From Halobacillus ihumii (GTDB taxonomy: Bacteria; Bacillota; Bacilli; Bacillales; Halobacillaceae), in NCBI RefSeq assembly GCF_902726645.1, contig NZ_CACVAO010000001.1:3544636-3608635 (forward strand): a stretch of DNA of 64,000 nucleotides, given 5' to 3'. Positions 43,473 to 54,126 of the stretch are shown here, one piece after another. A program made the translations under genes and the position numbers. Numbering within the stretch: position 1 is the stretch's first letter; every line of letters begins with the position of its first letter. The notes beneath the pieces are model-generated. The model had not been told where the DNA came from, made no database searches, and saw nothing but the letters and a program-made list of their open reading frames with translations.

Positions 43473-43536
43473 CCCATATTAATTAGTATCTTTGCCCATT
43501 TTAAACATTAAACTACTAAAGAAAGGAGTGCTTTGA

Positions 43537-44442
43537 ATGAGCAGCCAGTGGATTTATTTAAGTGGCGAATACGTCGACAAAAGTGAAGCCGTTGTGTCAG
43601 TTTATGACCATGGTTTTCTCTATGGAGATGGGGTGTTTGAAGGTATTCGTGTCTATGACGGCAATATTTTCAAACTGGAAGAGCATCTAAATCGTCTCTA
43701 TGATTCAGCAAAGTCCGTAATGCTTCACATTCCATATGAAAAGGAGGAACTGGAGCAGATTATTGCTGAAACTGTCCGCAAGAACCAACTGGAAACGGCG
43801 TACATTCGTGTGGTTGTCTCTAGAGGCGCCGGCAACCTCGGGCTGGACCCGACGAGCTGTGCTGAGCCACGAGTGGTTGTCATTGCCGAAGCACTTGCTT
43901 TATTTCCTAAAGAATTATATGAGCGGGGAGTTCGCCTGGCTTCTGCATCAAGCCGCAGAAACAGACCAGATATACTGCCTCCCCAAGTGAAATCATTAAA
44001 TTATTTAAATAATATCCTGGTGAAAATGGAAGCCAATCAAGTAGGTGTGGATGAAGCGCTTATGATGAACGATCAAGGATATGTTACGGAGGGTTCGGCG
44101 GATAACATTTTTATTGTTAAGAATGGCACGATCTACACTCCTCCGGTGTACCTTGGAGCGTTGGAAGGCATCACTCGCAATGCAATTATCGATCTTGCAG
44201 AGCAAAAAGGTTATAAAATGAAGCAGGAACCGTTCACGAGGCACGATGTTTATGTGGCGGATGAAGTCTTTTTAACAGGCACGGCTGCTGAAGTGATTGC
44301 AGTCGTAGAAGTGGATCAGCGAAAAGTGGGTGACGGAAAGCCTGGAGTCGTTACGAGCCATTTACTATCTGAGTTTAGAAAAATTACGACGACTGATGGC
44401 GTTCAAGTTTACCCGTCTAAAAATAAAGAGCAAGTAAGCTAG
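43537..44442 (+). CDS. ilvE: Branched-chain amino acid aminotransferase IlvE
   Basis: A 301-residue class IV aminotransferase that makes or degrades Leu, Ile and Val. PLP lysine Lys152 lies in PPQVKSLNYLNN, and EGSADNIFIVKNG and VFLTGTAAEV are the conserved class IV motifs. The ATG follows AAAGGAG. It lies just before the T-box and the ilv-leu operon, which supports IlvE over D-amino-acid aminotransferase. No leader control is visible between its start and 43473. Confidence 0.9.
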   Translation: MSSQWIYLSGEYVDKSEAVVSVYDHGFLYGDGVFEGIRVYDGNIFKLEEHLNRLYDSAKSVMLHIPYEKEELEQIIAETVRKNQLETAYIRVVVSRGAGNLGLDPTSCAEPRVVVIAEALALFPKELYERGVRLASASSRRNRPDILPPQVKSLNYLNNILVKMEANQVGVDEALMMNDQGYVTEGSADNIFIVKNGTIYTPPVYLGALEGITRNAIIDLAEQKGYKMKQEPFTRHDVYVADEVFLTGTAAEVIAVVEVDQRKVGDGKPGVVTSHLLSEFRKITTTDGVQVYPSKNKEQVS

Positions 44443-44455
44443 AAACAAAATTTAG

Positions 44456-44785
44456 TAAACAACTGAATCCAAAAACTCGAAGACAGGAATAAAGGAATAA
44501 GATCAAGCTTTCCCAGAGAGCCGGGGTTGCTGGAAGCCCGGAATTGCTGCTTATTCTGACATCATCCTTGAGTGTCCCGACTGAACGATTTCGTTAAGTA
44601 GGTGGGACCAGGTGTTAAAAAAACACCTGTTATCAAAATGAGAGCTTGAAAACGATAAGCTCCTTAAGGCGTACGATTGTACGCGAATGAGGGTGGTACC
44701 GTGGAATAACAAGAAGACCTTTTCACCCCTCTTTCTCTCTACCAATCTGTGTAGAAGATAAGAGGGAGGAAAAGGTCTTTTTTTA
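44456..44785 (+). promoter_or_regulatory. T-box riboswitch leader of the ilv-leu operon
   Basis: The T-box motif AGGGTGGTACCGTGG stands at 44690-44704. Stem I begins near 44480 (GAATAAG/CTTATTC pairing), with the AG-bulge region AGAGAGCCGGGGTTGCTGGAAGCC. The 3' strand after CTTATTC reads TGACATCATCC, which contains an AUC codon with A after it, a possible Ile specifier. A terminator follows. Uncharged tRNA binding would allow read-through into ilvB. Confidence 0.9.
44713..44785 (+). terminator. T-box terminator before ilvB
   Basis: Stem AAGACCTTTTC.../GAAAAGGTCTT (44713-44723, 44769-44779) with a T-run of seven, closing the T-box leader. Confidence 0.9.
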
Positions 44786-44833
44786 TAGCTAAAGTGATCA
44801 ACACTATTACTTTTTAGGAGGGATTAAAAATCT

Positions 44834-46549
44834 ATGAAGGCTGAAGCAACTCACAACGTGAAGACAGCACCACGTACGGGAGCAGATTTGTTAGTAGAGG
44901 CACTAATCGAACAGGGGGTTGATACATTATTTGGATATCCGGGTGGAGCTGTACTCCCGGTTTATGATGCAATTTACCGAGCTGGAGAGTCATTTGATCA
45001 TATATTGCCACGTCACGAACAGGGCGCAATTCATGCAGCTGAAGGCTTTGCACGAGTATCAGGGCGTCCGGGAGTTGTAATCGGCACTTCAGGTCCGGGT
45101 GCTACCAACTTAATTACCGGAATTGCTGATGCAATGATGGATTCTCTGCCGGTTGTCATTTTCACCGGGCAAGTGGCCAAGGGAGTGATCGGAACCGATG
45201 CCTTTCAGGAATCGGATGTGATGGGAATTACCACACCGATTACGAAGCACAACTACCAGGTTCAGCGCATCGAGGAGCTGCCAAGGGTCGTTAAAGAGGC
45301 GTTTCATATCGCCACAACAGGGCGCCCGGGACCGGTTGTAGTGGATATCCCAAAAGATATTTCTTCAACCGTTCACGAAGCAAAAGTGGATGCAAGCTTC
45401 CACTTACCGGGTTATCAGCCGACACTTAATCCGAATCCGCTGCAAATCAAAAAGTTACATGATGCCTTACTGCAAGCGAAAAGGCCAGTGGTTTTGGCTG
45501 GAGCGGGCGTCATTCATGCAGGTGGATCAGAGGAACTCAGCAAATTCGTTGAGACTTATGAACTGCCGGTAACGACAACGTTATTAGGATTAGGGAGTTT
45601 TCCAGGCAGCAGCAGGCTCTCACTAGGTATGGCAGGGATGCACGGGACATATACAGCGAACATGGCGCTGTACGAAAGTGACTTGCTCATCAACATCGGG
45701 GCACGATTTGATGACAGGCTGACAGGGAATTTACAGCACTTTGCTCCACACGCGAAAGTCGCTCATGTCGATATTGACCCCGCGGAAATTGGTAAGAACG
45801 TTGCGACGAATATTCCAATTGTATCGGATGCAAAAACTGCTTTAGAAGCGCTGAATCATCACCCTTCTGGAAAACTTGAACACAGTGACTGGCTCGAAAA
45901 AACGCAGTCTAATAAAGATGAATACCCACTATGGCATCAAGACTTTGATTCCGAAATTGCACCTCAATGGCTAATGAAAAAGGTCCATGACTATACGAAC
46001 GGGGATTCGATTGTAACGACCGATGTCGGCCAGCATCAAATGTGGGCTGCACAGTATTACAGTTTTCACCAGCCTAATCGCTGGGTCACATCAGGCGGGC
46101 TCGGAACGATGGGATTTGGCTTTCCGGCAGCGATCGGAGCACAAATTGCCGATCCAAATGCGAAAGTCGTATCCGTTGTTGGAGATGGCGGTTTTCAGAT
46201 GACGATGCAAGAACTTTCGCTTCTTCAGGAAAGGAAGCTGCCTGTTAAAGTCGTTATCGTTAATAACCAAGCGTTAGGGATGGTAAGACAGTGGCAGGAG
46301 AGTTTTTATGATAAACGCTACTCTCATTCGATTATTGAAACGCAGCCAGATTTTGTAAAGTTAGCGGAGAGTTATCAGATACCGGGCTATCGTCTTGATT
46401 CGAGGGAACAGGTAGAGGAAATTCTTCCGAGGGTATTAAATGATCCTCATCCAGCCGTTATTGATTGCCGGGTCATTCAAGAAGAAAATGTCTATCCAAT
46501 GATTGCACCAGGAAAAGGGCTGCATGAAATGATCGGGGTGAAACGATGA
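44834..46549 (+). CDS. ilvB: Acetolactate synthase large subunit IlvB
   Basis: A 571-residue thiamine diphosphate enzyme condensing pyruvate to acetolactate or acetohydroxybutyrate. Catalytic Glu62 is in [12 protein letters not shown], and the ThDP/Mg motif is [13 protein letters not shown] followed by NN. The ATG follows TTAGGAGGG. It is the first gene of the operon behind the T-box; its stop overlaps ilvN (ATGA). Confidence 0.96.
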   Translation: MKAEATHNVKTAPRTGADLLVEALIEQGVDTLFGYPGGAVLPVYDAIYRAGESFDHILPRHEQGAIHAAEGFARVSGRPGVVIGTSGPGATNLITGIADAMMDSLPVVIFTGQVAKGVIGTDAFQESDVMGITTPITKHNYQVQRIEELPRVVKEAFHIATTGRPGPVVVDIPKDISSTVHEAKVDASFHLPGYQPTLNPNPLQIKKLHDALLQAKRPVVLAGAGVIHAGGSEELSKFVETYELPVTTTLLGLGSFPGSSRLSLGMAGMHGTYTANMALYESDLLINIGARFDDRLTGNLQHFAPHAKVAHVDIDPAEIGKNVATNIPIVSDAKTALEALNHHPSGKLEHSDWLEKTQSNKDEYPLWHQDFDSEIAPQWLMKKVHDYTNGDSIVTTDVGQHQMWAAQYYSFHQPNRWVTSGGLGTMGFGFPAAIGAQIADPNAKVVSVVGDGGFQMTMQELSLLQERKLPVKVVIVNNQALGMVRQWQESFYDKRYSHSIIETQPDFVKLAESYQIPGYRLDSREQVEEILPRVLNDPHPAVIDCRVIQEENVYPMIAPGKGLHEMIGVKR

Positions 46550-47067
46550 AACGTATTGTCACAGCGATCGTTCACAATCGAAGCGGTGTGTTAAACCGTG
46601 TAACCGGCTTACTTGCTAAACGGCAATTTAACATTGAAAGCATTTCAGTAGGCCGCACCGAAACAGAAGGCATTTCCAAAATGACCTTTGTGGTGGAGAT
46701 CGAGGATGAACGAAAGCTTGAACAGTTGACGAAACAGCTGAATAAACAAGTAGATGTCTTAAAGGTTTCTGATATTACAGATAAAGCAATCGTCGCTCGT
46801 GAGCTGGCAATGGTGAAAGTCATCAGCAATCCGCAAGTTCGCAGTGAGATCCAGGGTATCATTGAACCGTTCAGAGCAACGGTGATCGATGTCAGCCGTG
46901 AGAATACGACGATTCAAGTAACGGGGAACTCCGACAAAGTGGATGCACTGATTGACTTGCTTCGCCCATACGGAATCAAGGAATTAGCGAGAACAGGCTT
47001 AACCGCCTTCACCCGGGGCCACCAAAAGCAAGTAGCAGAAATTAAATCTTACTCATTACTAAAATAA
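46546..47067 (+). CDS. ilvN: Acetolactate synthase small subunit IlvN (IlvH)
   Basis: A 173-residue regulatory subunit. Two ACT-like halves: [20 protein letters not shown] with [20 protein letters not shown] at the N terminus, and the C-terminal domain from REL to the end. It binds valine to feedback-inhibit IlvB. The start overlaps the ilvB stop. A GC-rich repeat separates it from ilvC. Confidence 0.95.
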   Translation: MKRIVTAIVHNRSGVLNRVTGLLAKRQFNIESISVGRTETEGISKMTFVVEIEDERKLEQLTKQLNKQVDVLKVSDITDKAIVARELAMVKVISNPQVRSEIQGIIEPFRATVIDVSRENTTIQVTGNSDKVDALIDLLRPYGIKELARTGLTAFTRGHQKQVAEIKSYSLLK

Positions 47068-47112
47068 TTGTTTTTATTGATGAGTTTATGAAAAGTAAAC
47101 CGATGATATAGA

Positions 47113-47242
47113 GGTTGATTGGCGCGGAAGGTGCGAGACTCCTGAGGGAGAAGCGGGACAGGTGAGACCCCGCAGGCGCAGAGCGCCGAGGCGACTCACC
47201 GCCCGCCCCTCGGAAAGCGAGCAGCTGGAGCAGAAATCAGCC
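47113..47242 (+). repeat. 130-base GC-rich dispersed repeat inside the ilv-leu operon
   Basis: The element starts GGTTGATTGGCGCGG and ends GAAATCAGCC; these ends pair as GGTTGATT/AATCAGCC. Internal blocks GAGACTCCTGAGGGAGAAGC, GAGACCCCGCAGGCGCAGAG and CGCCGAGGCGACTCACCG are typical of an intergenic repeat family of Bacillaceae genomes. It is much richer in GC than its surroundings and can fold into strong hairpins. It lies between ilvN and ilvC, no gene. Confidence 0.85.
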
Positions 47243-47305
47243 ACACTCTCAAATATAGCAAGAGTTTTACGAAATCAACCAAAAAACGGAAAGGATGAAT
47301 GAACA

Positions 47306-48337
47306 ATGGCACAAGTTTACTATCACAACGATATCAAAGATGAGGTACTAAAAAGCAAAAAGGTTGCAGTAGTAGGATACGGATCCCAAGGACACGCACA
47401 CGCACAGAATTTGAAAGAGAGCGGTTATAACGTGGTCGTTGGATTGAGAAAAGGGAAATCATGGGATCAGGCCGTAGAAGACGGAGTAGAAGTTAAAACA
47501 GTCGCAGACGCAGTAGCTGAATCCGATGTTGTAATGGTGCTGCTTCCTGATGAGCATCAGCCAAAAGTGTATGAAGAGCAGATCAAACCAAATCTAAAAG
47601 CAGGATCAGCTTTAGCTTTTGCCCATGGCTTTAACGTTCATTTCAACCAAGTGGTAGCTCCTGATAATGTGGATGTTTTCCTCGTTGCTCCTAAAGGACC
47701 AGGACACCTTGTTCGCCGTACATTTGTAGAAGGAGCAGGAGTTCCTTCACTATTCGGTGTGGAACAGGATGTGACAGGGTCAGCCCGCGAAGTTGCCCTA
47801 GCGTATTCAAAAGGAATCGGCAGCGGTCGTGCGGGTGTATTGGAAACAACGTTCCAGGAAGAAACGGAAACTGATCTGTTCGGAGAGCAAGCTGTTCTAT
47901 GCGGTGGACTTACAAGCTTAGTAAAATCAGGGTTTGAAACGCTGACAGAAGCAGGTTATCAACCGGAAGTTGCTTACTTCGAATGTCTGCACGAGTTGAA
48001 GCTGATCGTTGATCTCATGTATGAAGGCGGACTTGAAGGCATGCGTTATTCTATCTCAGATACAGCACAGTGGGGTGACTTCGTATCAGGGCCGCGTGTC
48101 GTGAATGAAGAAACAAAAGCTCGCATGAAGGAAGTTCTGAATGAAATCCAATCCGGTAAATTCGCGAAAGGCTGGATCCTTGAAAACCAAGCAAATCGTC
48201 CTGAATTTAACGCCGTGAATGCCCGCGAGAGCCAACACCAAATCGAGAAAGTAGGGAAGGAGTTACGTGAATTAATGCCTTTTGTTAAGAAATCTCAATC
48301 AAAAGAAAAGGATGTGGTCACACATGGCTCACGTTAA
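47306..48337 (+). CDS. ilvC: Ketol-acid reductoisomerase IlvC
   Basis: A 343-residue NADPH enzyme. The nucleotide motif [14 protein letters not shown] is at about 22-35; the C-terminal Mg site is in [22 protein letters not shown]. It is the class I type. It converts acetolactate to dihydroxyisovalerate. The ATG follows GGAAAGGATG. The end overlaps the start of leuA by 14 bases. Confidence 0.96.
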   Translation: MAQVYYHNDIKDEVLKSKKVAVVGYGSQGHAHAQNLKESGYNVVVGLRKGKSWDQAVEDGVEVKTVADAVAESDVVMVLLPDEHQPKVYEEQIKPNLKAGSALAFAHGFNVHFNQVVAPDNVDVFLVAPKGPGHLVRRTFVEGAGVPSLFGVEQDVTGSAREVALAYSKGIGSGRAGVLETTFQEETETDLFGEQAVLCGGLTSLVKSGFETLTEAGYQPEVAYFECLHELKLIVDLMYEGGLEGMRYSISDTAQWGDFVSGPRVVNEETKARMKEVLNEIQSGKFAKGWILENQANRPEFNAVNARESQHQIEKVGKELRELMPFVKKSQSKEKDVVTHGSR

Positions 48338-49865
48338 TGTATTCGATACAACGCTAAGAGATGGGGAACAATCTGCAGGCGTGAACTTGAATCGTTTAGA
48401 GAAGATTGAGATTGCTAAACAATTGGAACGGCTGGGTGTAGATATAATGGAGGCGGGTTTTCCCGCTTCCTCCCAGGAAGATTTTGAAGCAGTCAAGGAA
48501 ATCGCGAACACGGTTCGAAATTGCTCCGTCACAGCCCTTGCCCGGTCGTACAAAAGCGACATTGATACAGCATGGGAAGCGCTAAAAGACGGCGCTGAGC
48601 CGCGGCTTCACATCTTTCTGGCTACGTCACCGATTCATATGACGCATAAGTTGAAAAAAACACCGGATGAGGTTGTGCAAACAGCAGTCGAATCAGTTGC
48701 TTATGCGAAAGAGAAATTCCCATTTGTTCAATGGTCGGCTGAAGATGCAACACGCTCTGACTACGATTTTCTCGTTCATATTATCGAAAAAGTGATCGAG
48801 GCAGGAGCAGATGTGATCAACCTGCCGGATACGGTGGGCTATACGACTCCTGTTGAATACGCCAAACTTTTCAATTATGTAAAAGAGCACGTGAAAAATA
48901 TCGACCAGGTCACACTTTCTGCTCATTGTCACGATGATCTCGGCATGGCGGTCAGCAACTCGCTGTCTGCGATTGAAGCGGGAGCTGGGCAGATCGAAGG
49001 AACGATTAACGGGATTGGTGAACGTGCCGGAAATGCCGCGCTAGAGGAAATATCCGTAGCTCTTGAAATCCGGAAAGACCACTATGATTTTCACACAGGA
49101 TTGGTCTTGAAGGAAATCAAAAGAACGAGTGATCTCGTCAGTAAGTTGACCGGTATGCAAATTCCGGGCAACAAAGCAGTCGTCGGCCGCAATGCCTTCG
49201 CTCATGAATCAGGCATTCACCAAGATGGCGTATTGAAAGAAGCTACGACGTACGAAATTATCACTCCTAACATGGTTGGTATCGATTCCAATAACCTTGT
49301 TCTCGGAAAACATTCTGGTCGTCACGCCTTTAAGCAAAAGGCAGAATCACTAGGATTCCAATTGACAGACAGTAAACTGAAAGAGGCTTTTCATTCGTTT
49401 AAAGATTTGACCGGCAAGAAGAAAGAAGTGACGGATGGGGACTTGTTTGCGATTCTGACCGATAAACAGACGGAAAGCGAAGATGTAGCGAAATACGAAT
49501 TGAAAGCATTTCAAGTTCAATATGGCAGTATCAACCGTCCAACGGCTACGATCCTGCTAACGCGACCTGACGGCAAGGAAGCGGAGAAAGCGAGCACAGG
49601 TGAGGGTAGTGTTGAAGCGATCTACAACACATTGGATGAACTGCTTGATGAAGAGGTTCACTTGCAAGATTACCAGCTCAGCTCAATTGGCAAAGGGAGA
49701 GACGCCCTTGCGGAAGTGTACGTGCAGCTGACTGTTAATGATGTTACAACATCTGGCCGCGGGTCCGCACAAGATGTATTGGAAGCTTCTGCTCACGCCT
49801 TTTTAAATGCTGTCAATCGTACACTGCAATCCAATGAACAGCAAGTTAAAAAAGTTCAAGCATAA
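48324..49865 (+). CDS. leuA: 2-isopropylmalate synthase LeuA
   Basis: A 513-residue enzyme making isopropylmalate from ketoisovalerate and acetyl-CoA. The catalytic TIM barrel starts [17 protein letters not shown], with the [13 protein letters not shown] metal site and HQDGVLK; the C-terminal LeuA dimer regulatory domain begins about residue 375. The ATG at 48324 (AAAAGGATG upstream) begins the family sequence; the frame also opens 14 codons earlier inside ilvC. Confidence 0.95.
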   Translation: MAHVNVFDTTLRDGEQSAGVNLNRLEKIEIAKQLERLGVDIMEAGFPASSQEDFEAVKEIANTVRNCSVTALARSYKSDIDTAWEALKDGAEPRLHIFLATSPIHMTHKLKKTPDEVVQTAVESVAYAKEKFPFVQWSAEDATRSDYDFLVHIIEKVIEAGADVINLPDTVGYTTPVEYAKLFNYVKEHVKNIDQVTLSAHCHDDLGMAVSNSLSAIEAGAGQIEGTINGIGERAGNAALEEISVALEIRKDHYDFHTGLVLKEIKRTSDLVSKLTGMQIPGNKAVVGRNAFAHESGIHQDGVLKEATTYEIITPNMVGIDSNNLVLGKHSGRHAFKQKAESLGFQLTDSKLKEAFHSFKDLTGKKKEVTDGDLFAILTDKQTESEDVAKYELKAFQVQYGSINRPTATILLTRPDGKEAEKASTGEGSVEAIYNTLDELLDEEVHLQDYQLSSIGKGRDALAEVYVQLTVNDVTTSGRGSAQDVLEASAHAFLNAVNRTLQSNEQQVKKVQA

Positions 49866-49878
49866 GGAGGGAAAGCAA

Positions 49879-50985
49879 ATGAAAAAGCATATTGTTCAAT
49901 TGCCTGGTGACGGAATTGGCCCTGAGGTAACGAAAGCGGCGAAGAAAGTGCTGGAAACGACAGCAGAACAGTTTGGTCATACGTTTACGTTTGAAACACA
50001 GGATATCGGAGGAGCTGCGATTGATCATCAAGGAACTCCTCTTCCTGAAGATACTCTAGCTGCCTGCCGTAAAGCAGATGGAATTATGTTGGGCGCAGTA
50101 GGCGGACCGAAATGGGATCATCTGCCCGGCCACCTTCGCCCTGAGAAGGGACTGCTTGGAATCCGTAAACAGCTCGGTTTATTTGCAAATCTTCGACCGG
50201 TCAAAGGGTTCCCATCGCTTTTACATGCTTCTCCTCTAAAGCGAGAGGTTGTGGAAGGCAGTGATTTGCTAATTGTAAGGGAGTTAACAGGTGGTCTTTA
50301 CTTCGGGGAACCGCGGGAGCGCCGCAACGACAACACGGAAGTTGTAGACACATTAACTTATACGCGAGCTGAGATTGAGCGGATCGTTGATCAAGCCTTT
50401 CAAAGTGCACAGCTTCGGCGCCGCCATCTGACTTCAGTCGATAAAGCGAACGTGCTGGAATCAAGCCGAATGTGGAGAGAAATCGTGGAAGAGAAGAAAC
50501 ACGACTATCCGGATGTAGAAGTAGAACACATGCTCGTTGATGCTGCAGCGATGAAATTGATTACAAATCCGGGCTATTTTGACGTATTGGTTACGGAAAA
50601 TATGTTTGGGGATATTTTAAGCGATGAAGCCTCCGTACTGACAGGGTCACTTGGAATGCTGCCATCTGCAAGTATTCGCCAGGACGGTCTCGGATTATAT
50701 GAACCCGTCCATGGTTCAGCACCAGACATTGCTGGTCAGGATAAAGCTAATCCGCTCGCCGCTATTTTGTCAGCAGCTATGATGCTCCGTCATTCTTTTC
50801 AAATGAGTGAAGAGGCGGATGAGGTAGAAGCAGCTGTTCACGCTGTGCTACAGGATAAATTTCATACAGCTGACCTTAAGGTAGCTGGTGGGGTTGTAGT
50901 AAGCGGAAGTGCTCTTGCTCGAAAAGTATCAGAACAAATGAGTTCACATGATACGACGGAAAATATTATGCGATGTTATGTCTAG
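49879..50985 (+). CDS. leuB: 3-isopropylmalate dehydrogenase LeuB
   Basis: A 368-residue NAD-dependent decarboxylating dehydrogenase. [17 protein letters not shown] at the N terminus, FANLRPVK, the [11 protein letters not shown] and the [11 protein letters not shown] and [13 protein letters not shown] metal-site motifs are present. ATG at 49879 with AAGGAGGG upstream; the frame opens 24 codons earlier inside leuA. Confidence 0.95.
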   Translation: MKKHIVQLPGDGIGPEVTKAAKKVLETTAEQFGHTFTFETQDIGGAAIDHQGTPLPEDTLAACRKADGIMLGAVGGPKWDHLPGHLRPEKGLLGIRKQLGLFANLRPVKGFPSLLHASPLKREVVEGSDLLIVRELTGGLYFGEPRERRNDNTEVVDTLTYTRAEIERIVDQAFQSAQLRRRHLTSVDKANVLESSRMWREIVEEKKHDYPDVEVEHMLVDAAAMKLITNPGYFDVLVTENMFGDILSDEASVLTGSLGMLPSASIRQDGLGLYEPVHGSAPDIAGQDKANPLAAILSAAMMLRHSFQMSEEADEVEAAVHAVLQDKFHTADLKVAGGVVVSGSALARKVSEQMSSHDTTENIMRCYV

Positions 50986-51008
50986 CTGGGGAAGGGAGAG
51001 GTCTAAAC

Positions 51009-52427
51009 ATGGGTCAGCCGAAGACGATTATTGAAAAAATTTGGGATCAGCACGTGGTCCATCAAGAAGAAGATAAACCAGATTTGCTCTATATTGATTT
51101 GCATTTGGTTCATGAAGTCACCTCTCCTCAGGCCTTTGAGGGTCTGAGGATGAGTTCTCGAAAAGTACGTCGTCCGGACCGAACGTATGCCACAATGGAT
51201 CACAACGTCCCGACGGTTCATCGCAATGTGATTAAAGATGCGGTGTCCAAAAAGCAAATGGAAACACTGGAGCGCAATTGTGAGGAATTTGGTATCCGCC
51301 TCGCTGATATCAACCATCCGGATCAAGGGATTGTGCACGTTATTGGTCCAGAGCTTGGGTTAACGCAGCCAGGTAAAACGATCGTGTGCGGGGACAGTCA
51401 TACGTCAACACACGGAGCTTTTGGAGCGTTAGCGTTTGGCATAGGCACCAGTGAAGTGGAGCATGTATTAGCAACGCAATCTCTTTGGCAGGCTTCTCCG
51501 AAAACGCTGCAAGTGAAAGTGGACGGTGTGCTCGGTACAGGAGTAACAGCCAAGGATTTGATTCTAGCTATTATTGCTAAATTCGGTGTTCGTTTTGGCA
51601 CAGGATATGTAATTGAATATACTGGCGAAGCAATCAGGGACTTATCGATGGAAGAGCGAATGACGATTTGTAACATGTCAATTGAAGCTGGTGCAAGAGC
51701 CGGACTGATCAGCCCTGACGATAAGACCGTAGAGTATTTAAAAGGGAAGCGCTACGTTCCTGATGGAGAGGAATTTGAAGCAACTGCAGACGAATGGAAA
51801 GCGTTAGCGTCAGATCCAGGTGCTGTTTATGATGCGACCGTTGAAATCGACGCAACTAAGGTAGAACCACAAGTGACGTGGGGAACCAATCCATCACAAG
51901 GTGTCCCGGTAGGAGCCTCAACACCGGATCCGGCAGCACTTGATGATGAGCAGGAGAGGGATAGTGTACAGCGAGCCCTTGATTATATGGGGCTGCAAGC
52001 CAATCAGTCGATCCAATCGATCCCTATTGAACACGTATTTATCGGCTCCTGTACGAATTCGAGATTAAGTGATTTACAAAAAGCTGCGAAAATCGTCAAG
52101 GGCGGTAAAGTAAATGAAAACGTCAGGGCCCTCGTTGTCCCTGGTTCACAAACGGTTAAAGAGCAAGCCGAGGCTGAAGGGCTGGATACGATATTCCTAA
52201 CCGCCGGATTTGAATGGCGTGACGCGGGATGCAGCATGTGTCTGGCCATGAATGATGATATTGTTCCACCAGGCGAGCGCTGCGCTTCAACGTCCAACCG
52301 TAATTTTGAAGGGCGTCAGGGGAATGGGTCGAGGACTCATCTCGTTAGTCCGGAGATGGCAGCCGCTGCTGCTTTGGAAGGTTATTTTGTCGATGTAAGA
52401 AAATATGCCGCAGCTGTAGGAGGGTAA
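51009..52427 (+). CDS. leuC: 3-isopropylmalate dehydratase large subunit LeuC
   Basis: A 472-residue iron-sulfur hydro-lyase subunit. The [4Fe-4S] cysteines are in GSCTNSR and GCSMCLAMN, and [31 protein letters not shown] is the aconitase-family core. ATG at 51009 with AAGGGAGAGG upstream; 12 residues upstream in the frame are not part of the family. It works with LeuD to isomerise isopropylmalate. Confidence 0.95.
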   Translation: MGQPKTIIEKIWDQHVVHQEEDKPDLLYIDLHLVHEVTSPQAFEGLRMSSRKVRRPDRTYATMDHNVPTVHRNVIKDAVSKKQMETLERNCEEFGIRLADINHPDQGIVHVIGPELGLTQPGKTIVCGDSHTSTHGAFGALAFGIGTSEVEHVLATQSLWQASPKTLQVKVDGVLGTGVTAKDLILAIIAKFGVRFGTGYVIEYTGEAIRDLSMEERMTICNMSIEAGARAGLISPDDKTVEYLKGKRYVPDGEEFEATADEWKALASDPGAVYDATVEIDATKVEPQVTWGTNPSQGVPVGASTPDPAALDDEQERDSVQRALDYMGLQANQSIQSIPIEHVFIGSCTNSRLSDLQKAAKIVKGGKVNENVRALVVPGSQTVKEQAEAEGLDTIFLTAGFEWRDAGCSMCLAMNDDIVPPGERCASTSNRNFEGRQGNGSRTHLVSPEMAAAAALEGYFVDVRKYAAAVGG

Positions 52428-52430
52428 GCG

Positions 52431-53018
52431 ATGGAACCATTTCAACGACATGAGGGACTGATCTATCCACTTAATCGATCCAATGTTGATACAGATCAGA
52501 TCATCCCAAAGCAGTTTCTTAAACGAATCGAGCGACAAGGGTTCGGACAGTTTTTATTTTATCATTGGCGATTTCACGATGATGGAACGCCGCGCGAGGA
52601 CTTTTCGTTGAATGATCCGAAGTATAAACAGGCCACAGTGATCGTGGCCGGTGAAAATTTCGGATGCGGATCTTCTCGGGAGCATGCACCATGGGCGATT
52701 CAGGATTATGGATTTAAAGTGGTGATCGCTCCGAGCTTTGCGGATATTTTTTATAACAATTGTTTTAAAAACGGAATTCTTCCTATTGTATTGCCGAAGG
52801 AGCAAGTCAATGAATTGTTAAAGCAGGCTGAGGAAGAATCATTGCAAGTGGAAGTGGATTTAATCGATCAGTTTGTAAAAAGTGAAAATGGCGTAAAGTC
52901 GTCATTTGAAATCCAGCCCTATCATAAGAATATGTTAGTAAATGGCTGGGACGAAATATCGGTGACACTCAACTATGGAGAAGCCATTGATCGATATGAA
53001 GCACAACATGCAAAATAA
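52431..53018 (+). CDS. leuD: 3-isopropylmalate dehydratase small subunit LeuD
   Basis: A 195-residue subunit with NVDTDQIIPKQFLK, FGCGSSREHAPWAI and FADIFYNNCFKNG. The ATG follows TAGGAGGG, three bases after leuC. It supplies the swivel domain of isopropylmalate isomerase. Confidence 0.95.
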   Translation: MEPFQRHEGLIYPLNRSNVDTDQIIPKQFLKRIERQGFGQFLFYHWRFHDDGTPREDFSLNDPKYKQATVIVAGENFGCGSSREHAPWAIQDYGFKVVIAPSFADIFYNNCFKNGILPIVLPKEQVNELLKQAEEESLQVEVDLIDQFVKSENGVKSSFEIQPYHKNMLVNGWDEISVTLNYGEAIDRYEAQHAK

Positions 53019-53065
53019 ATCTTACGAGGAGTGAAGACATTGGGGATTTCTTAACATTACCACGG

Positions 53066-54028
53066 GTGTTTGAGGCGAAGGAACATCTCTATGATGTGGT
53101 CCATCAAACACCGTTCAAAACATCAGAAACTTTCAACCAGTCAACAGGAAGCCAAGTGTACATGAAAATGGAGAACCAGCAGAAAACAGGTGCGTTCAAA
53201 GTGAGGGGAGCTTCCTTTAAGATTGCTCAATTAACTGAGTCAGAAGCGCGGTGCGGAGTGATTGCAGCTTCCGCTGGCAACCATGCACAAGGTGTTGCAC
53301 TAGCTGCTGCAAAACGCGGAATTTCGGCGAAGATCTTTATGCCGGAAGCGACACCAAAAGCCAAAGTGCAAGCTACCGAAGCCTATGGAGCCATAACCGT
53401 CCTCACTGGTGAATCCTTCCAAGAAGCTTATGGAGCGGCTATGGAGGAGCAAAAACGCTCAGGGGCGACGTTTATTCACCCATTTGACGATGTTGACATT
53501 ATGGCAGGGCAAGCAACAGTTGCCGTTGAGATGCTGCAGGAACAGCCGGACCTTGATACAATTGTCGTACCGATTGGCGGGGGAGGGCTCATTGCAGGGA
53601 TTGCTTATGCTGCGAAACAATTGAAACCTTCTATTAATGTTATTGGGGTTCAATCTTCAGAAGCGTCGGCTGCCTGTAATGCTTTTTACAAAACAGGTCC
53701 TAAAAAGTTGACCACTGTGTCGACAATTGCGGATGGCATCGCCGTGAAGGAGCCTGGCACATTGACTTTTCGTTATATTAAGAAATATGTGGACGGGATT
53801 GTCACAGTCAACGAACAGCAAATCGCCAGTGCGATTGTTCATTTGCTTGAGCGGGAGAAGACACTCGTGGAAGGAGCAGGTGCTGCGGCGCTCGCAGCTG
53901 TGTTAGCGGATAAATTAGCCCTATCCGGTGAGAAGTGCGGTGTCGTCGTCAGTGGCGGCAATATGGATGTCTCTCGATTACCCCATGTACAGCAATTGGC
54001 TTTAGCCAAACGAATGGTAATGGTTTAA
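53066..54028 (+). CDS. ilvA: Threonine dehydratase (IlvA/TdcB type, no ACT domain)
   Basis: A 320-residue PLP enzyme making 2-oxobutyrate from threonine. The PLP lysine is in GAFKVRGASF, the glycine-rich phosphate loop is VVPIGGGGLIAG, and the catalytic domain ends at about residue 310. There is no C-terminal regulatory ACT domain, as in catabolic TdcB; biosynthetic IlvA has one. Start uncertain: the GTG at 53066 has no ribosome site. In frame upstream, ATT at 53039 lies eight bases after GGAG at 53027-53030 and would add MGDFLTLPR. Last gene of the operon. Confidence 0.88.
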   Translation: MFEAKEHLYDVVHQTPFKTSETFNQSTGSQVYMKMENQQKTGAFKVRGASFKIAQLTESEARCGVIAASAGNHAQGVALAAAKRGISAKIFMPEATPKAKVQATEAYGAITVLTGESFQEAYGAAMEEQKRSGATFIHPFDDVDIMAGQATVAVEMLQEQPDLDTIVVPIGGGGLIAGIAYAAKQLKPSINVIGVQSSEASAACNAFYKTGPKKLTTVSTIADGIAVKEPGTLTFRYIKKYVDGIVTVNEQQIASAIVHLLEREKTLVEGAGAAALAAVLADKLALSGEKCGVVVSGGNMDVSRLPHVQQLALAKRMVMV

Positions 54029-54041
54029 GGTAATCCAAGTC

Positions 54042-54084
54042 AAAGGCACCACTTCAGCATAAGTCTGAGTGGTGTCTTTATTCA
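54042..54084 (+). terminator. ilv-leu operon terminator
   Basis: Stem AAAGGCACCACT/AGTGGTGTCTTT (54042-54053, 54068-54079; one G-T pair) with T-rich end. Confidence 0.85.
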
Positions 54085-54086
54085 TG

Positions 54087-54121
54087 TAAAAAGCCTCAAC
54101 CTGGTTATACCAGATTGAGGC
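54087..54121 (-). terminator. Desaturase terminator
   Basis: Stem GCCTCAACCTGG/CCAGATTGAGGC (54093-54104, 54110-54121) and a T-run on the minus strand. Confidence 0.88.
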
Positions 54122-54126
54122 GGTAA

